Below, in pieces: positions 1 through 7,997 of a stretch of DNA of 64,000 bases (positions are counted from its first letter, which is position 1; every line of letters starts with the position of its first letter). The notes under the pieces were generated by a model, which saw only the letters and a program-made list of their open reading frames with translations, made no database searches and was not told the origin of the DNA. The position numbers were made by a program, and so were the translations under genes. This stretch comes from Antarctobacter albus (GTDB taxonomy: Bacteria > Pseudomonadota > Alphaproteobacteria > Rhodobacterales > Rhodobacteraceae): positions 186,001 to 250,000 of the forward strand of contig NZ_FMZI01000005.1 of the NCBI RefSeq assembly GCF_900101505.1. The letters are read 5' to 3'.

Positions 1-1620
1 GTCCTTGCCCAGCCAGGTGTAGAAATCCGCCTTGAGCTGCGAGACGTTCAGGATCCGCCCCTGACGCCGCGCGGCGCGGGCCCGGGCATCCTTGCGGTCG
101 CCCATGACCATCCGCTTCATGATCGGCCCGGTCTGGCCGGACCCGCCCTTGACCACGATCAGGCGCTTGGCCTGCCACCGCTTGGCGAAGGCCCAGACAT
201 CCTCTGTGTAGGTGCCGCCGTCGATGGCCATGCGGTCCAACGGCAGGCGGTGCCCCTTCTCGGTCCGCCAGGTCGTTTTCAGCAACGCATCCAGCGCCGC
301 CCGCCCCTCTTCGCTGCCGACGTGATGCGGGATCACCCGGTACTCGATCACCCAGCGCTGGTAGTTCGCGCCATAGGCCACCACCTGCACCTCTGTCCGA
401 TCGAGCTGACAGTCCACGCCCGCCGTCAGGATCACGCCCCGCGCCGGCACGATGCCGACCCCGCGGCCCTCACCGTCCGGCACGTTCTCGACCCGGTCGC
501 GCAGTTTTTCCCAGTCCGGCCCCTTGCTCGCCTGTTCGTAGGGCAGGCCCAGGACATCGTTCCAGAATGTCTGTTCCGTCTCTGCTTCGACCTTGTCGCG
601 CAGCGCCTGTTCTGTTTCGCCGCTGACCTTGGCCGTGGTCCAGCCCATGACCTGCGCGTATTCGTATGCGATCGAGGCCCAGTCCCGCTGCGGCCCGTAG
701 GCCCGCCACAGGTGAAACCCCGGGTGATCGCCGCGGGGGTTCGTCGCCACCCACTTGCCGTTCGCGATCAGCGCCGGCTTGTCCGAATGCCGGATTTCGC
801 AGCCGCAGGCTTCGCAGGTGAAATGCGCATCGGCCAGGTTTTGCGGGTCGATCCGCTTCTTGAAGTTCTCCCAGGTCAGCGGCGCCATGTTGCCGCAATG
901 CGGGCATGGCACGTTGTAGTACCGCTGGTCCGACCGCGCAAAGGCGGCACTGATCCGGCAGGCCCCCAGGATCTGCGGGGTCGAGGCGCGCAGGATCTTC
1001 GCATCCTCGAAAGCGGCGGCCCGGCTGACCGCCATCGCCTCGGGGTCGCCCTTGGCATGCATCTCGAACTTCGACAGGTCGTCCATAACAACCAGCCGGT
1101 GCGAGGTCTGCGCCAGGTCATCCGGCGACCCGGCGCTGGTCACCTTCAGGATGCCGGACCGGTCCAGAGTTTCCTGCCGAAACTTGGCGTCGCTGTTCTT
1201 GTCGGCCCCGCCGCCGCGCCCGAACATGCGCCGCAGCGACGGCGCCGCCCGGCGGATCGGATACCACTTCTGGTCGATCCAGTCGGTGGCCGCCTTGTTC
1301 GTCGGGTGCACCACCAGCGAATTGAGCGGCATGTATTCATGCCAGGCCGCCACGGTCGGGTTGATCACCGATTCCGTCTTGGCGATCTGGGCCGATCCCC
1401 GCAGCGTCACTTCCCGGCAGGGATGCTCCGGGCTCAATACCGCGTGGATCTCCGCCAGGAACTGCACCGGACGGATCGAGAACGGGCCGGGAAACGGCGA
1501 CCGCTCGTCGAAGACGATGTTCTCCCGGCACCAGCGCGTGATGTCGGGTGGCGGCGGCGGGCGCATGGCATCGGCCATCGCCGAGGCGATGACGGCCCGC
1601 GCCGAGGTCAGGAAACCCAT
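1..1620 (-). CDS. Phage terminase large subunit, GpA family (3' end off window)
   Basis: Packaging ATPase/nuclease of a tailed phage. The frame is open from an ATG at 1620 down to base 1, giving 540 codons, so the C-terminus lies outside the window. Visible features are a P-loop-like GSAQIAKTE at about residues 75-83, a Walker-B-like LVVMDD at about 176-181, and two cysteine pairs (CPHC near 239, CEAC near 269) typical of lambda gpA-type terminases. The start lies 1 nt beyond the stop of the small subunit gene. The GpA family identity is strong. The end of the protein and the nuclease residues beyond the edge are not seen. Confidence 0.93.
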   Translation of the reverse strand, partial: MGFLTSARAVIASAMADAMRPPPPPDITRWCRENIVFDERSPFPGPFSIRPVQFLAEIHAVLSPEHPCREVTLRGSAQIAKTESVINPTVAAWHEYMPLNSLVVHPTNKAATDWIDQKWYPIRRAAPSLRRMFGRGGGADKNSDAKFRQETLDRSGILKVTSAGSPDDLAQTSHRLVVMDDLSKFEMHAKGDPEAMAVSRAAAFEDAKILRASTPQILGACRISAAFARSDQRYYNVPCPHCGNMAPLTWENFKKRIDPQNLADAHFTCEACGCEIRHSDKPALIANGKWVATNPRGDHPGFHLWRAYGPQRDWASIAYEYAQVMGWTTAKVSGETEQALRDKVEAETEQTFWNDVLGLPYEQASKGPDWEKLRDRVENVPDGEGRGVGIVPARGVILTAGVDCQLDRTEVQVVAYGANYQRWVIEYRVIPHHVGSEEGRAALDALLKTTWRTEKGHRLPLDRMAIDGGTYTEDVWAFAKRWQAKRLIVVKGGSGQTGPIMKRMVMGDRKDARARAARRQGRILNVSQLKADFYTWLGKD

Positions 1621-1621
1621 C

Positions 1622-2251
1622 TCAGAAATCGGCGTCCTGTTCTTCCGGCGCCATCTCTGCCGCCTCGGCCTCCTGGTCGAGCTGCTGCGCCCGGGCGCTG
1701 CGATGCTCGCGCCAGACGTCGATCATGATCTGCCGGGCCGTCTTGAAGTCGACCCCCATCTTGTCGGCCACCGCCCGCGCCGCATTCCGCAACACGTTCT
1801 CGAACTGGGCCAGTTCCGCCGCCAGCGCGCGCCGGGCTTCACGCCCCGCCTGTTCCGCCAGGACCAGCGTCCCGTCATCTTGCGCATTGAGGCGGCGCAG
1901 CTTCCGGGCCTCTTCCTCGGCCTTGAGCGTCCGGGCCATTTCATAGCGGGCTTGGTCGGTGGTCCGCAGCGGCGCCGAGTCCCGCTCGGGCACATCCTGC
2001 GAAGCCTCCGTCGGCGAATCGGTTTCCTCGATCTCGCGCAGCGCCTGCCTGGTCCGGGCGCCGTTCCCCATCAACTGGCCCGGGTCCAGCTTCCTGTTCA
2101 GCGCGTTTGCGCAGGCCGCCAGGTCAAACCGGCGCGACCGCCCGTCCCCCTTGTAGCACCCGTCGAGCTTTCCCTCGGTCACCAGTTGGCTGATGCGGCC
2201 TTTGCTCAGGTCCAGCTTTGTCGCCAGTTGTGTCGCCGTCAGTCCGCTCAT
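1622..2251 (-). CDS. Terminase small subunit-like (Nu1-type) DNA-binding protein
   Basis: 209 aa. The N-terminal 40 residues look like a winged-helix/HTH (TATQLATKLDLSKGRISQLV), as in Nu1-type small terminase subunits that recognise the packaging site. The middle is a charged, probably coiled-coil segment with many E/R/A residues (about 100-180). A Shine-Dalgarno AGGAAAGG precedes the ATG. Position directly before the large subunit supports the role. It could instead be a generic phage HTH protein, but the gene order makes terminase the best reading. Confidence 0.8.
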   Translation of the reverse strand: MSGLTATQLATKLDLSKGRISQLVTEGKLDGCYKGDGRSRRFDLAACANALNRKLDPGQLMGNGARTRQALREIEETDSPTEASQDVPERDSAPLRTTDQARYEMARTLKAEEEARKLRRLNAQDDGTLVLAEQAGREARRALAAELAQFENVLRNAARAVADKMGVDFKTARQIMIDVWREHRSARAQQLDQEAEAAEMAPEEQDADF

Positions 2252-2542
2252 GCCTTTCCTGCCCGCCTAAACCGTGTCCCGGCTTCTAAACATCCGTTAT
2301 GTTTAGGCTTTCCATTTAGTTTACCGCCGCGAAACCCACGCGCTTAGCGCCCCCGTATAAGTTTATTTCGCCGGAAGGACCCGCTTTCGCTTGACATCTC
2401 GCCGGGGGATGTGGCGCCGCCCAGCCGCTGCAGCGCCCCGGCTCTGCTCGCGCCTGTCGGCTGGCGCGCTCGGGGTGTCCCGAAACGAGAAGCGCCCGGT
2501 GGCATCTCTGCCCCGGGCGCACTTCTGTTCAACGGCACTATG
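2252..2542. other. Gene-less prophage segment upstream of terminase, possible packaging site
   Basis: About 290 bases without a convincing ORF between the terminase small subunit and the preceding leftward gene. It contains an inverted repeat with 8-bp arms CTAAACAT (2286-2293) and ATGTTTAG (2299-2306), further TAAAC-type words nearby (2269-2275 and 2315-2322), and a terminator-like hairpin at 2488-2526. In lambda-like phages the cos/pac site lies beside the small terminase gene, so this is the natural candidate. That role is inferred. Confidence 0.4.
2488..2526 (-). terminator. Hairpin after the leftward early operon
   Basis: Arms GCGCCCGG (2492-2499) and CCGGGCGC (2513-2520) with flanking AGAA/TTCT pairing. 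On the minus strand it is followed by a T-rich stretch. It sits just below the end of the leftward gene at 2543 and probably ends or attenuates transcription before the terminase genes. Confidence 0.5.
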
Positions 2543-3199
2543 TCAACAGAGTGACTTTTCAGTCAAGCCCTTTCTCCACGGCTGCTGCGGCGGCATCCGC
2601 TCATCCACGACGAACCCGGTCAGATCCCGTCGTGTCCGAAAGGTTGTCTGCAACTCCAGCAGGGCGCCCCACCAAGCCAGCCAACTCCGTCGCTGCGCCG
2701 CCGTAGCACGCGCGTCACCGGTGAACCGCACGGGGCACCAATAACCCATGTCACCCCCCAGCCCCGGCACCAGCAGCTCGCGCCGCGCACGCATGCCATG
2801 CTTGCACCTCCGCCAAGTCACCGGTTCGCATACCGGGTCGACCTCAGGCGGAACCGGCCACCTGTCCGCCCTTGCCAACTCGGCAATCCAGATACCCATC
2901 CTGCGCCCGCCGCACCCCTCGGGCAAAGCCGCCACGGCCGAGGCCACAAGGTCAGCGTCGGGATGTGGTTCGCTTCGCCCGCCCCCGTCGATCTGACAAC
3001 CGAGATCCTTCCGCTGCATCAACAGCCATTCTGTCCCGATCCCCGGTCTCTCCCCCGACACCGAGGCCAGTTCATCGAAATCAAGAGAGACCTTCTCATC
3101 CCGAAACGCCCAGACCAGCAGATGCCAGATCGACACCTCACGCTTGCTCCCCCGCCCCGGCCTCACTGACCCAGAGGCCACCACTCGCCCTTGCATCAT
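2543..3199 (-). CDS. Conserved hypothetical phage protein
   Basis: 218 aa from ATG 3199, which overlaps the stop of the upstream gene by 4 nt (ATGA). A longer open frame exists to 3481, but it lies in the shadow of the neighbouring gene. No recognised domain. The protein is rich in W, R and C and ends in a basic tail. Its position as the last gene before the terminase region resembles that of late-gene regulators in lambdoid phages, but no motif proves this. Function unknown. Confidence 0.6.
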   Translation of the reverse strand: MMQGRVVASGSVRPGRGSKREVSIWHLLVWAFRDEKVSLDFDELASVSGERPGIGTEWLLMQRKDLGCQIDGGGRSEPHPDADLVASAVAALPEGCGGRRMGIWIAELARADRWPVPPEVDPVCEPVTWRRCKHGMRARRELLVPGLGGDMGYWCPVRFTGDARATAAQRRSWLAWWGALLELQTTFRTRRDLTGFVVDERMPPQQPWRKGLTEKSLC

Positions 3200-3801
3200 G
3201 CCGCCGCCCCGCGCTTGCCCGCCTCGACCAGGGCACGCGCCCGCGCCTCCAGCCCCTCGTACCAGGTCAGCCACTCGGCATCGTCCATGAACGGCGCACG
3301 TCCGGCCTCCCGATCCGCCCGCGCCCGGCGCAGCCGCGCGGCCATCTCGCGCGCATCCTCGGTCACCCGCAGCTTGTCGCCCTTGGACTGCGGCGGGCGC
3401 TTCATCCGCTCCCAGAACAGGAACTCGGACACCAGCCGGTCCTCCGCCAGCGCCTCGCGCCCGGCGGCACTGGCAAACCACGACGCCACGCCCGGGGTAT
3501 CCTCCAGCGCCCGGGGCTGGGCGATCTCGGCAAAGGCGAGGAAGGTCGCGCGATCAGGCCAGAAACACTTGGCCGTGCCCTCGCCCTTGGTCCGCAGGGC
3601 GCCGATCACCCGCCGCAGGTTCTCGGGCGAGAGATAGACCAGGTCATCGCAGATCCGGTCCAGCTTGCGCTTGGCATCCTCGGGCTTCACGCCCTTGGGA
3701 AACCGGAACCCCAGCCCCGCGACCAGCGCATCCCGCACCCGCCCGCGCTTCGTCTCGATCGTGTCACTGCCCGTCATCGCCTTTCCCCTTTTCTCAGCCA
3801 A
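3196..3801 (-). CDS. Hypothetical protein following the replication initiator
   Basis: 201 aa, first ATG at 3801; a second ATG eight codons on (MTGSDTIETK) is an alternative start. The protein is helical and charged, with no P-loop and no recognised family. It overlaps the end of the O-like initiator gene by 8 nt, so the two are probably translated together. By position it could be a helicase loader or accessory replication protein, as lambda P follows O, but no sequence motif confirms this. Confidence 0.6.
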   Translation of the reverse strand: MAEKRGKAMTGSDTIETKRGRVRDALVAGLGFRFPKGVKPEDAKRKLDRICDDLVYLSPENLRRVIGALRTKGEGTAKCFWPDRATFLAFAEIAQPRALEDTPGVASWFASAAGREALAEDRLVSEFLFWERMKRPPQSKGDKLRVTEDAREMAARLRRARADREAGRAPFMDDAEWLTWYEGLEARARALVEAGKRGAAA

Positions 3802-4474
3802 GTCCCGCCGCCTGCCGCTCTTGATCGGTCAGGAGGTTCGCCGAAACGATGTGCGCCAGCACCCAGGGCTGCAGGTCGGCAAAAGCCTCCGTCCGCCCCC
3901 GCCGCCAATCGGCCACCGCCCGCTCCGCCGATTTCGCCACCATCGGGTTGAAATCCGCCGCCTCGCGCGCGCCCGCGCTGGTTATTTCCTGGTTACTTAC
4001 AGGTTCCTCTCCAGTGGGCTGGAGACGGGTCGCCCCCGAAATTGGAGTCGGGTCGGCCCGCAGATTGGAGTCGGCTCCGACTCCACATTCTGGAGCCGGC
4101 TTGCCCGGTTTCCGGGGCTTTTTCGCCGCCGATCCGCCGCCCGATTTGCCCCCGTTTCCGCCTCCAGTTTCTGGAGTCGGCTCTTGCGGTTTGCCCATTT
4201 CGAACCCCAAGATGTAGCGGGTCGGGCATTGCCGTTTCGTCCGCCCGTCCCGGCTCTGGTGGCGCTGGATCAGCCCCTTGGTCTCCAGGCTGTTGAGCAC
4301 GTTGTTGACCGTGCCGTTCGACACGGCGGCCCGCTCGCGCAAGTAGACCTGCGAGGGGAAGCACCCCGCACTCGCATTGTGGCAATCACAGAGATAGAAA
4401 AGCACCCGGAATTCCGAGGCCGACAACAGCGCCGGGTCGAGGTCGGACAGCCAGTTGGTCGCCTTGTGACTCAC
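3794..4474 (-). CDS. Phage replication initiator, O-like, HTH domain
   Basis: 226 aa. Residues about 1-90 form a winged-helix region of the helix-turn-helix type (SEFRVLFYLCDCHN, then SNGTVNNVLNSLETKGLI), as in phage O/DnaD-like initiators. Residues about 95-150 are a low-complexity linker rich in G, P, K and S. The C-terminal part is a short helical domain. The DNA coding the linker carries repeated TTGGAGTCGG-type iterons at 23-bp spacing, matching the lambda arrangement in which the origin lies inside O. Initiator function is inferred from fold, linker and iterons. Confidence 0.7.
   Translation of the reverse strand: MSHKATNWLSDLDPALLSASEFRVLFYLCDCHNASAGCFPSQVYLRERAAVSNGTVNNVLNSLETKGLIQRHQSRDGRTKRQCPTRYILGFEMGKPQEPTPETGGGNGGKSGGGSAAKKPRKPGKPAPECGVGADSNLRADPTPISGATRLQPTGEEPVSNQEITSAGAREAADFNPMVAKSAERAVADWRRGRTEAFADLQPWVLAHIVSANLLTDQERQAAGLG
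3981..4183. other. Probable phage replication origin (iterons inside the O-like gene)
   Basis: On the plus strand a 13-base word of type YTGGAGNCGGNTC recurs at 4019, 4042, 4065, 4090 and 4171. The first three are exactly 23 bp apart. A perfect 9-bp inverted repeat (TGGAGTCGG at 4066-4074, CCGACTCCA at 4077-4085) overlaps the third copy. A less GC-rich stretch at about 3981-4009 abuts the array and could be the unwinding element. Lambda and related phages place ori iterons within the initiator gene. Confidence 0.6.
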
Positions 4475-4752
4475 GCCGCCACCTCGCGCACCTTCAAGGC
4501 CCAGTAGGCCGCCAGCCGCAGCTGCAGCGCATCCTTGGCCTGACCGTAGGCAAAAGCATCCCCGCCCAGACGCGCCGCCAGCAGGGCCTCACAGGCCCCG
4601 CGCACCGGCCCCAGGGCGTCACCCGCAGGCAAGCCCGGCAGCGCCTCGCAGGCAGAGGACAGCGGCGACAGCAGGTGCGAATCCCAAGACATCCCGCCCC
4701 GGTTGGCCGCCAGCGCGGCGGCGCAGATGACGAACCGCGCCCGCGGGGTCAT
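4471..4752 (-). CDS. Small hypothetical phage protein
   Basis: 93 aa from ATG 4752, which gives a 4-nt overlap with the stop of the upstream gene (4749) and a 4-nt overlap at its own end with the O-like gene. Alanine- and leucine-rich, mostly helical, with no recognisable motif. Part of the tightly packed leftward early operon. Function unknown. Confidence 0.6.
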   Translation of the reverse strand: MTPRARFVICAAALAANRGGMSWDSHLLSPLSSACEALPGLPAGDALGPVRGACEALLAARLGGDAFAYGQAKDALQLRLAAYWALKVREVAA

Positions 4753-5078
4753 GCGTCCACCTTCTCTGGCAACGTGGCCAGCCAGGCGTTGACTTCGCTG
4801 GCAGGGAGGACGCAATGAACAGCTTCACGCCGCCGTTGTGGCGTGGCACGCCCCGGCCACGATCCTCGGCATTCTTCTTCCCGATACTTTTCGCGAGCCT
4901 CTTCGATCAGAGCCCGGCACCCAGCATTTGTACCGGGGTAAACTGTCCACTCTCCCTCAGATCGTCCGGCATTGCCACCGTACTTGCGAGGCATGTCGTC
5001 GATGATCCCGTGAAGAACATCCTTCCGTGCACCGCGCAACGGCATAAGCCTCCAGTAAGTGTCCGCCTCTCCACTCAC
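4749..5078 (-). CDS. Small hypothetical phage protein
   Basis: 109 aa if translation starts at the GTG at 5078, whose GTGA overlaps the upstream stop. An internal ATG 10 codons on (MPLRGARKDV) is the alternative. Residues 30-60 contain a W/Y-rich segment (EGEWTVYPGTNAGCRALIEE). No known family. It is placed by operon logic, since all its neighbours overlap by 4 nt in the same way. Function unknown. Confidence 0.5.
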   Translation of the reverse strand: MSGEADTYWRLMPLRGARKDVLHGIIDDMPRKYGGNAGRSEGEWTVYPGTNAGCRALIEEAREKYREEECRGSWPGRATPQRRREAVHCVLPASEVNAWLATLPEKVDA

Positions 5079-5314
5079 GCCGCATCCTCCGCCATCGCCT
5101 TCTCGAAAACCGCCACCTGCACCGCCAGCTCGAACAGCCCGGCAGAGGTCAGCCCATCGTCCCCGCCCACCATGCCGCTCAGCAGCACCTTGTCCGGCGC
5201 GGGACTGTCGGGCGCCGCAAAGACGCCAAACGTCCCCTGCCCGCCCTCCAGCACCAGCTTCACCCGCAGATGCGCCAGAGGCACCACGAGCCGCATGACA
5301 CCCGGCGCGCTCAT
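5075..5314 (-). CDS. Small hypothetical phage protein
   Basis: 79 aa from ATG 5314 (MSAPGVMRLV), overlapping the stop of the Tat-signal protein gene by 4 nt. The frame extends further upstream, but that part shadows the neighbouring gene. The composition suggests a small beta-rich domain. No family recognised. Confidence 0.55.
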   Translation of the reverse strand: MSAPGVMRLVVPLAHLRVKLVLEGGQGTFGVFAAPDSPAPDKVLLSGMVGGDDGLTSAGLFELAVQVAVFEKAMAEDAA

Positions 5315-5727
5315 GACGCACCCACGAAGTCGATGAGGTTTTGGCGAAACTCGACCCGGGCAGACCCCTGCGCGCTCACATCGAAGACCGAAGGCGCGGA
5401 CGACCGGATCACGCACCCCATGATCGTCACGGCGCGCACCGGCCCGGACACCGCAAACCCCTCGGTGATGCGCAGATGGCTGTCGCGGATGGCAACACGC
5501 CCCCCATCGGTCCAGATCCCGCGCTGCGCCGCAGGGGACGCGAAATCGACCGGCGCACCGGACAACAGCGCCCTCAACGCCGGGCTGTCGTCGCGCAGCC
5601 CATCGGCAAAGATCACCGGACGGCTGGACGCCGGCACGGGCGGCAGGGCGACGGCCAGCGCCGCCGCCCCACCCAGCCGCAGCACGCCGCGCCGCGTGAC
5701 CTGCCCCATGTGCCCCGCCCCGCTCAT
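5311..5727 (-). CDS. Tat-signal exported protein within the prophage early operon
   Basis: 138 aa. The N-terminus carries a twin-arginine signal (TRRGVLRLGGAAALAVALP, residues about 11-29) ending in a PASS region, so the mature part of about 105 aa should be periplasmic. The mature part (residues VDFASPAAQRG, then DSHLRITEGFAVSG) resembles short beta-strand repeats of beta-helix proteins, but no family is certain. It overlaps its neighbours by 4 nt on both sides. An exported protein in a replication/regulation operon is odd and may be a lysogenic-conversion gene. Confidence 0.6.
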   Translation of the reverse strand: MSGAGHMGQVTRRGVLRLGGAAALAVALPPVPASSRPVIFADGLRDDSPALRALLSGAPVDFASPAAQRGIWTDGGRVAIRDSHLRITEGFAVSGPVRAVTIMGCVIRSSAPSVFDVSAQGSARVEFRQNLIDFVGAS

Positions 5728-6449
5728 GCCGCCCGCACCCGGTGCCAGATCCCCTCGACCGACTTCACCGGCAGGGAATGCGTCGCCGCCACCTCGGACA
5801 GGCGCCGGTAACTGCCCTTGCGCCCGATCCCGGCCAGCGCCTGGACAACCTCCGCCCCGAACCGATCCCGCAGGCGATCCAGCGGGTCGGGCTCCGCCTT
5901 GGCGACAGGCTTGGGCGGCACCGCCGCCACCCGCGGCACATCAGGCACCGCCGCCACCCGCGGCACATCAGGCACCGCCGCGACCGGCGTCGCGTCAAGC
6001 GCTGGCAGAACGCCGCGCTTGCGCAGCCGAACCTGCCATTTGCGCACCGTCGTCACCGCAATCCCCATCGCCTCGGCGATTTCGGACTGCGTACAGCCCG
6101 ACCGCGTCTTGGCGGCAATCGCCTCCGCACGGCACCGGATTTCCTCGCGCCGCCCTGCGCCGAACGTGATGCCCTCCCGACGCGCGGCAGAGGCCACGGC
6201 AGGTTTCGTCACCCCCAATTCACCCGCGACGGAGGCGGCAGTGAACCCTTCCCCGGCCCGCTTGCGGATCAGGTCGACATCCTCCGGGCTCAAACGGTTC
6301 GAAGGCGTATTCGCGTCCAGCTTCATCGCCCGGCGGTGGCGCCAGACCGTGTTCACGGCCACCCCCAGCGTATCGGCGATCTCGCGATCGCTGAGCCCGC
6401 GCGCGTGCAACACGCACAGCCGGTCCCTGTTCACAAAGGCCTGTCCCAT
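5724..6449 (-). CDS. Phage regulator with several helix-turn-helix repeats
   Basis: 241 aa. Two ATGs lie in tandem (6452 and 6449). The SD AGGAGG is only 2 nt from the first, so the second is favoured. Three HTH-like units are visible: LSDREIADTLGVAVNTVWRH near 20-40, TAASVAGELGVTKPAVAS near 70-90, and TQSEIAEAMGIAVTTVRKW near 120-140. A linker with an exact 9-residue tandem duplication (VPDVPRVAA twice) and a C-terminal domain follow. Probably a DNA-binding regulator or terminase-associated protein; the target is unknown. Confidence 0.65.
   Translation of the reverse strand: MGQAFVNRDRLCVLHARGLSDREIADTLGVAVNTVWRHRRAMKLDANTPSNRLSPEDVDLIRKRAGEGFTAASVAGELGVTKPAVASAARREGITFGAGRREEIRCRAEAIAAKTRSGCTQSEIAEAMGIAVTTVRKWQVRLRKRGVLPALDATPVAAVPDVPRVAAVPDVPRVAAVPPKPVAKAEPDPLDRLRDRFGAEVVQALAGIGRKGSYRRLSEVAATHSLPVKSVEGIWHRVRAA
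5935..5989. repeat. 27-bp perfect tandem duplication inside the HTH gene
   Basis: The unit beginning GCCGCCACCCGCGGCACATC occurs twice in direct succession and encodes VPDVPRVAA twice. A third, partial and degenerate unit follows. Copy number of such in-frame repeats is prone to change by slippage. Confidence 0.75.
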
Positions 6450-6474
6450 CATTCCCTCCTGTTCAATCGGGGCG

Positions 6475-7014
6475 TCACAGCGGATCACCCTCTGGCGGGC
6501 GGTCATCGACGGCAAAGAACACCTCGCCAAAGTCGATCACGCAGGCCAGGCCATCCGGCCCGACCCGCAGCGCCGTCCATTCGCCCAGCTCGGGGTGCGC
6601 GTAGATCTCGACGACAGACCCCTGCGACAGCATCACGGCGACCCGGCGCTGGCCGAACCCTTCCGCCAGGTCGACCATGATCCGGTCACGCTCCGCGCAG
6701 CCCTGTACCGCCTGCGCCGCCACGCCGGTGGCCAGCAACAGAAAGGCCCCAGCGGCCATGAGGAACCGCCGGGGCAGGTGCCGCGCGCCCATCACGACAG
6801 AGGCGCGCAGGGAAGTGACTTTGCGCCGGGTCTGCGGCCCACCGGACCCTGCACCGGCGGTGGCCTCCCACCACGCGCCAGCAACCACAGCACGCGACGG
6901 GATCTGATTGCGCAGGCCGGAGACCGCCCGGGGGGACGTCTGCACGCCCCCGGCCTGCTGACCGGCGCCATGCCCGAGCGCCGGTTTTCCGTGAGTGATG
7001 GGCGGGCAGATCAT
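6475..7014 (-). CDS. Hypothetical membrane-anchored or secreted phage protein
   Basis: 179 aa from ATG 7014, which overlaps the stop of the upstream regulator gene by 4 nt (ATGA). The start fits operon spacing, but a shorter form from ATG 6792 (MGARHLPRRF) would give 105 aa with a classical signal peptide (LMAAGAFLLLATGVAAQA). In the long form this is a single membrane segment near residues 84-101. The C-terminal 80 residues (SQGSVVEIYAHPELGEW) look like a small folded periplasmic domain. Family unknown. Confidence 0.5.
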   Translation of the reverse strand: MICPPITHGKPALGHGAGQQAGGVQTSPRAVSGLRNQIPSRAVVAGAWWEATAGAGSGGPQTRRKVTSLRASVVMGARHLPRRFLMAAGAFLLLATGVAAQAVQGCAERDRIMVDLAEGFGQRRVAVMLSQGSVVEIYAHPELGEWTALRVGPDGLACVIDFGEVFFAVDDRPPEGDPL

Positions 7015-7442
7015 GGGCACCCCGCCAGCTTGGATCGCGCCGCCGTCAGCGCCTCGATCGCCTCGTCGACCTCGACAATGGCCTGCCCCGTGTCGCGGGC
7101 CGTGTCCGACTGCTGGGCCGCAAGAATGGCCGCCACGGCCTCGCCGGATTCCTTGCTGATGACCCCGGCATGTTCGAACAGATGGCCCGAGGCACGGTTC
7201 CCGTCCGGGCTCAGCCGCCGGGCCATCATCCGCGTGACCGGGTAGCGCCCGGCGGCATCCTCCAGCGCCCAGACATAAGCCAGCGGCCACTGCAACTGCC
7301 CGCTGAGATACTTGGACAGGGTGCCCTTGCCGACCTGCCCGCCAAGCCGCGCATTGATCGTCTCGGCGGCAGCGTCGAGACAGCCGAACGTGCCGTCGAT
7401 CAGCGCCGACATGGCCGCATTGATGGTGCGCGCGTCACTCAT
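7011..7442 (-). CDS. Phage regulatory protein, CII-like
   Basis: 143 aa from ATG 7442 (MSDARTINAAM). Residues about 20-60 include a helix-turn-helix-like stretch (GKGTLSKYLSGQLQWPLAYVW), followed by an alpha-helical C-terminal half rich in A, E and D. Length and position, downstream of the Cro-like gene, fit phage CII/CP76-type regulators. The family is suggested only by general similarity. Confidence 0.5.
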   Translation of the reverse strand: MSDARTINAAMSALIDGTFGCLDAAAETINARLGGQVGKGTLSKYLSGQLQWPLAYVWALEDAAGRYPVTRMMARRLSPDGNRASGHLFEHAGVISKESGEAVAAILAAQQSDTARDTGQAIVEVDEAIEALTAARSKLAGCP

Positions 7443-7514
7443 CCGGAAACCTCGTTTCCTGTGCATCCCCGCGAGAGACAGGCAGGCTGTGGGCATGGGA
7501 CAGACAGACCGACA

Positions 7515-7754
7515 TCACGGCCGCCACCGGACACGAATGTCATCGCCGATGGCGATCACGGGGACGCGGCGCGGCACCCTCGCGGGCTTCGGCGGTGGCG
7601 GGGTTTGCGGCACCGCCGCCACGATCCTTCCGCAAGGCGCCTGGTCACGCCCCTGCCGGATCGCCCAAGCCGCAAGACAGCCCGCGCCGAACCCGGCAAG
7701 CGCGCCGACCAGGGCGGCGAGGAAGAGGAAGGCGGTGAAGGCGGCGGCGGTCAT
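7515..7754 (-). CDS. Small single-span membrane protein
   Basis: 79 aa. Residues 2-32 form one hydrophobic segment (AAAFTAFLFLAALVGALAGF), followed by a basic, proline-rich tail (PPPPKPARVPRR). It overlaps the end of the Cro-like gene by 4 nt. No family recognised. Small membrane proteins in this position are common in temperate phages. Confidence 0.5.
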   Translation of the reverse strand: MTAAAFTAFLFLAALVGALAGFGAGCLAAWAIRQGRDQAPCGRIVAAVPQTPPPPKPARVPRRVPVIAIGDDIRVRWRP

Positions 7755-7966
7755 GCGGCGTCTCCGGTCTGCGTGGACCCACGACAGAGGTCACCGCACG
7801 CTTTTTCGACCGCTTCGAGGTTTCGGAGATTGGGATAGTGCGCTCCGGATTTCCAACGCTGCCAGGTCGATTGCGCGATACTTGCCTCCCGGCAAAGGGC
7901 CGCAACAGAAATGCCCGCCTCACCCAATCGGCCCTCAATCTTCGCAAGCTGCTCGACAACGGACAT
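7751..7966 (-). CDS. Cro-like HTH repressor
   Basis: 71 aa with an XRE-type helix-turn-helix (AALCREASIAQSTWQRWKSG, residues about 22-41) and little else, the size of phage Cro/CI-antagonist proteins. It is the first leftward gene of the switch, divergent from the CI-like gene at 8074. Three copies of a 14-bp operator-like motif lie between them. It presumably competes with the CI-like protein for those sites. Confidence 0.75.
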   Translation of the reverse strand: MSVVEQLAKIEGRLGEAGISVAALCREASIAQSTWQRWKSGAHYPNLRNLEAVEKACGDLCRGSTQTGDAA

Positions 7967-7997
7967 GCTACGCCTTTCGGTTTACGTGCCCTCTGTT

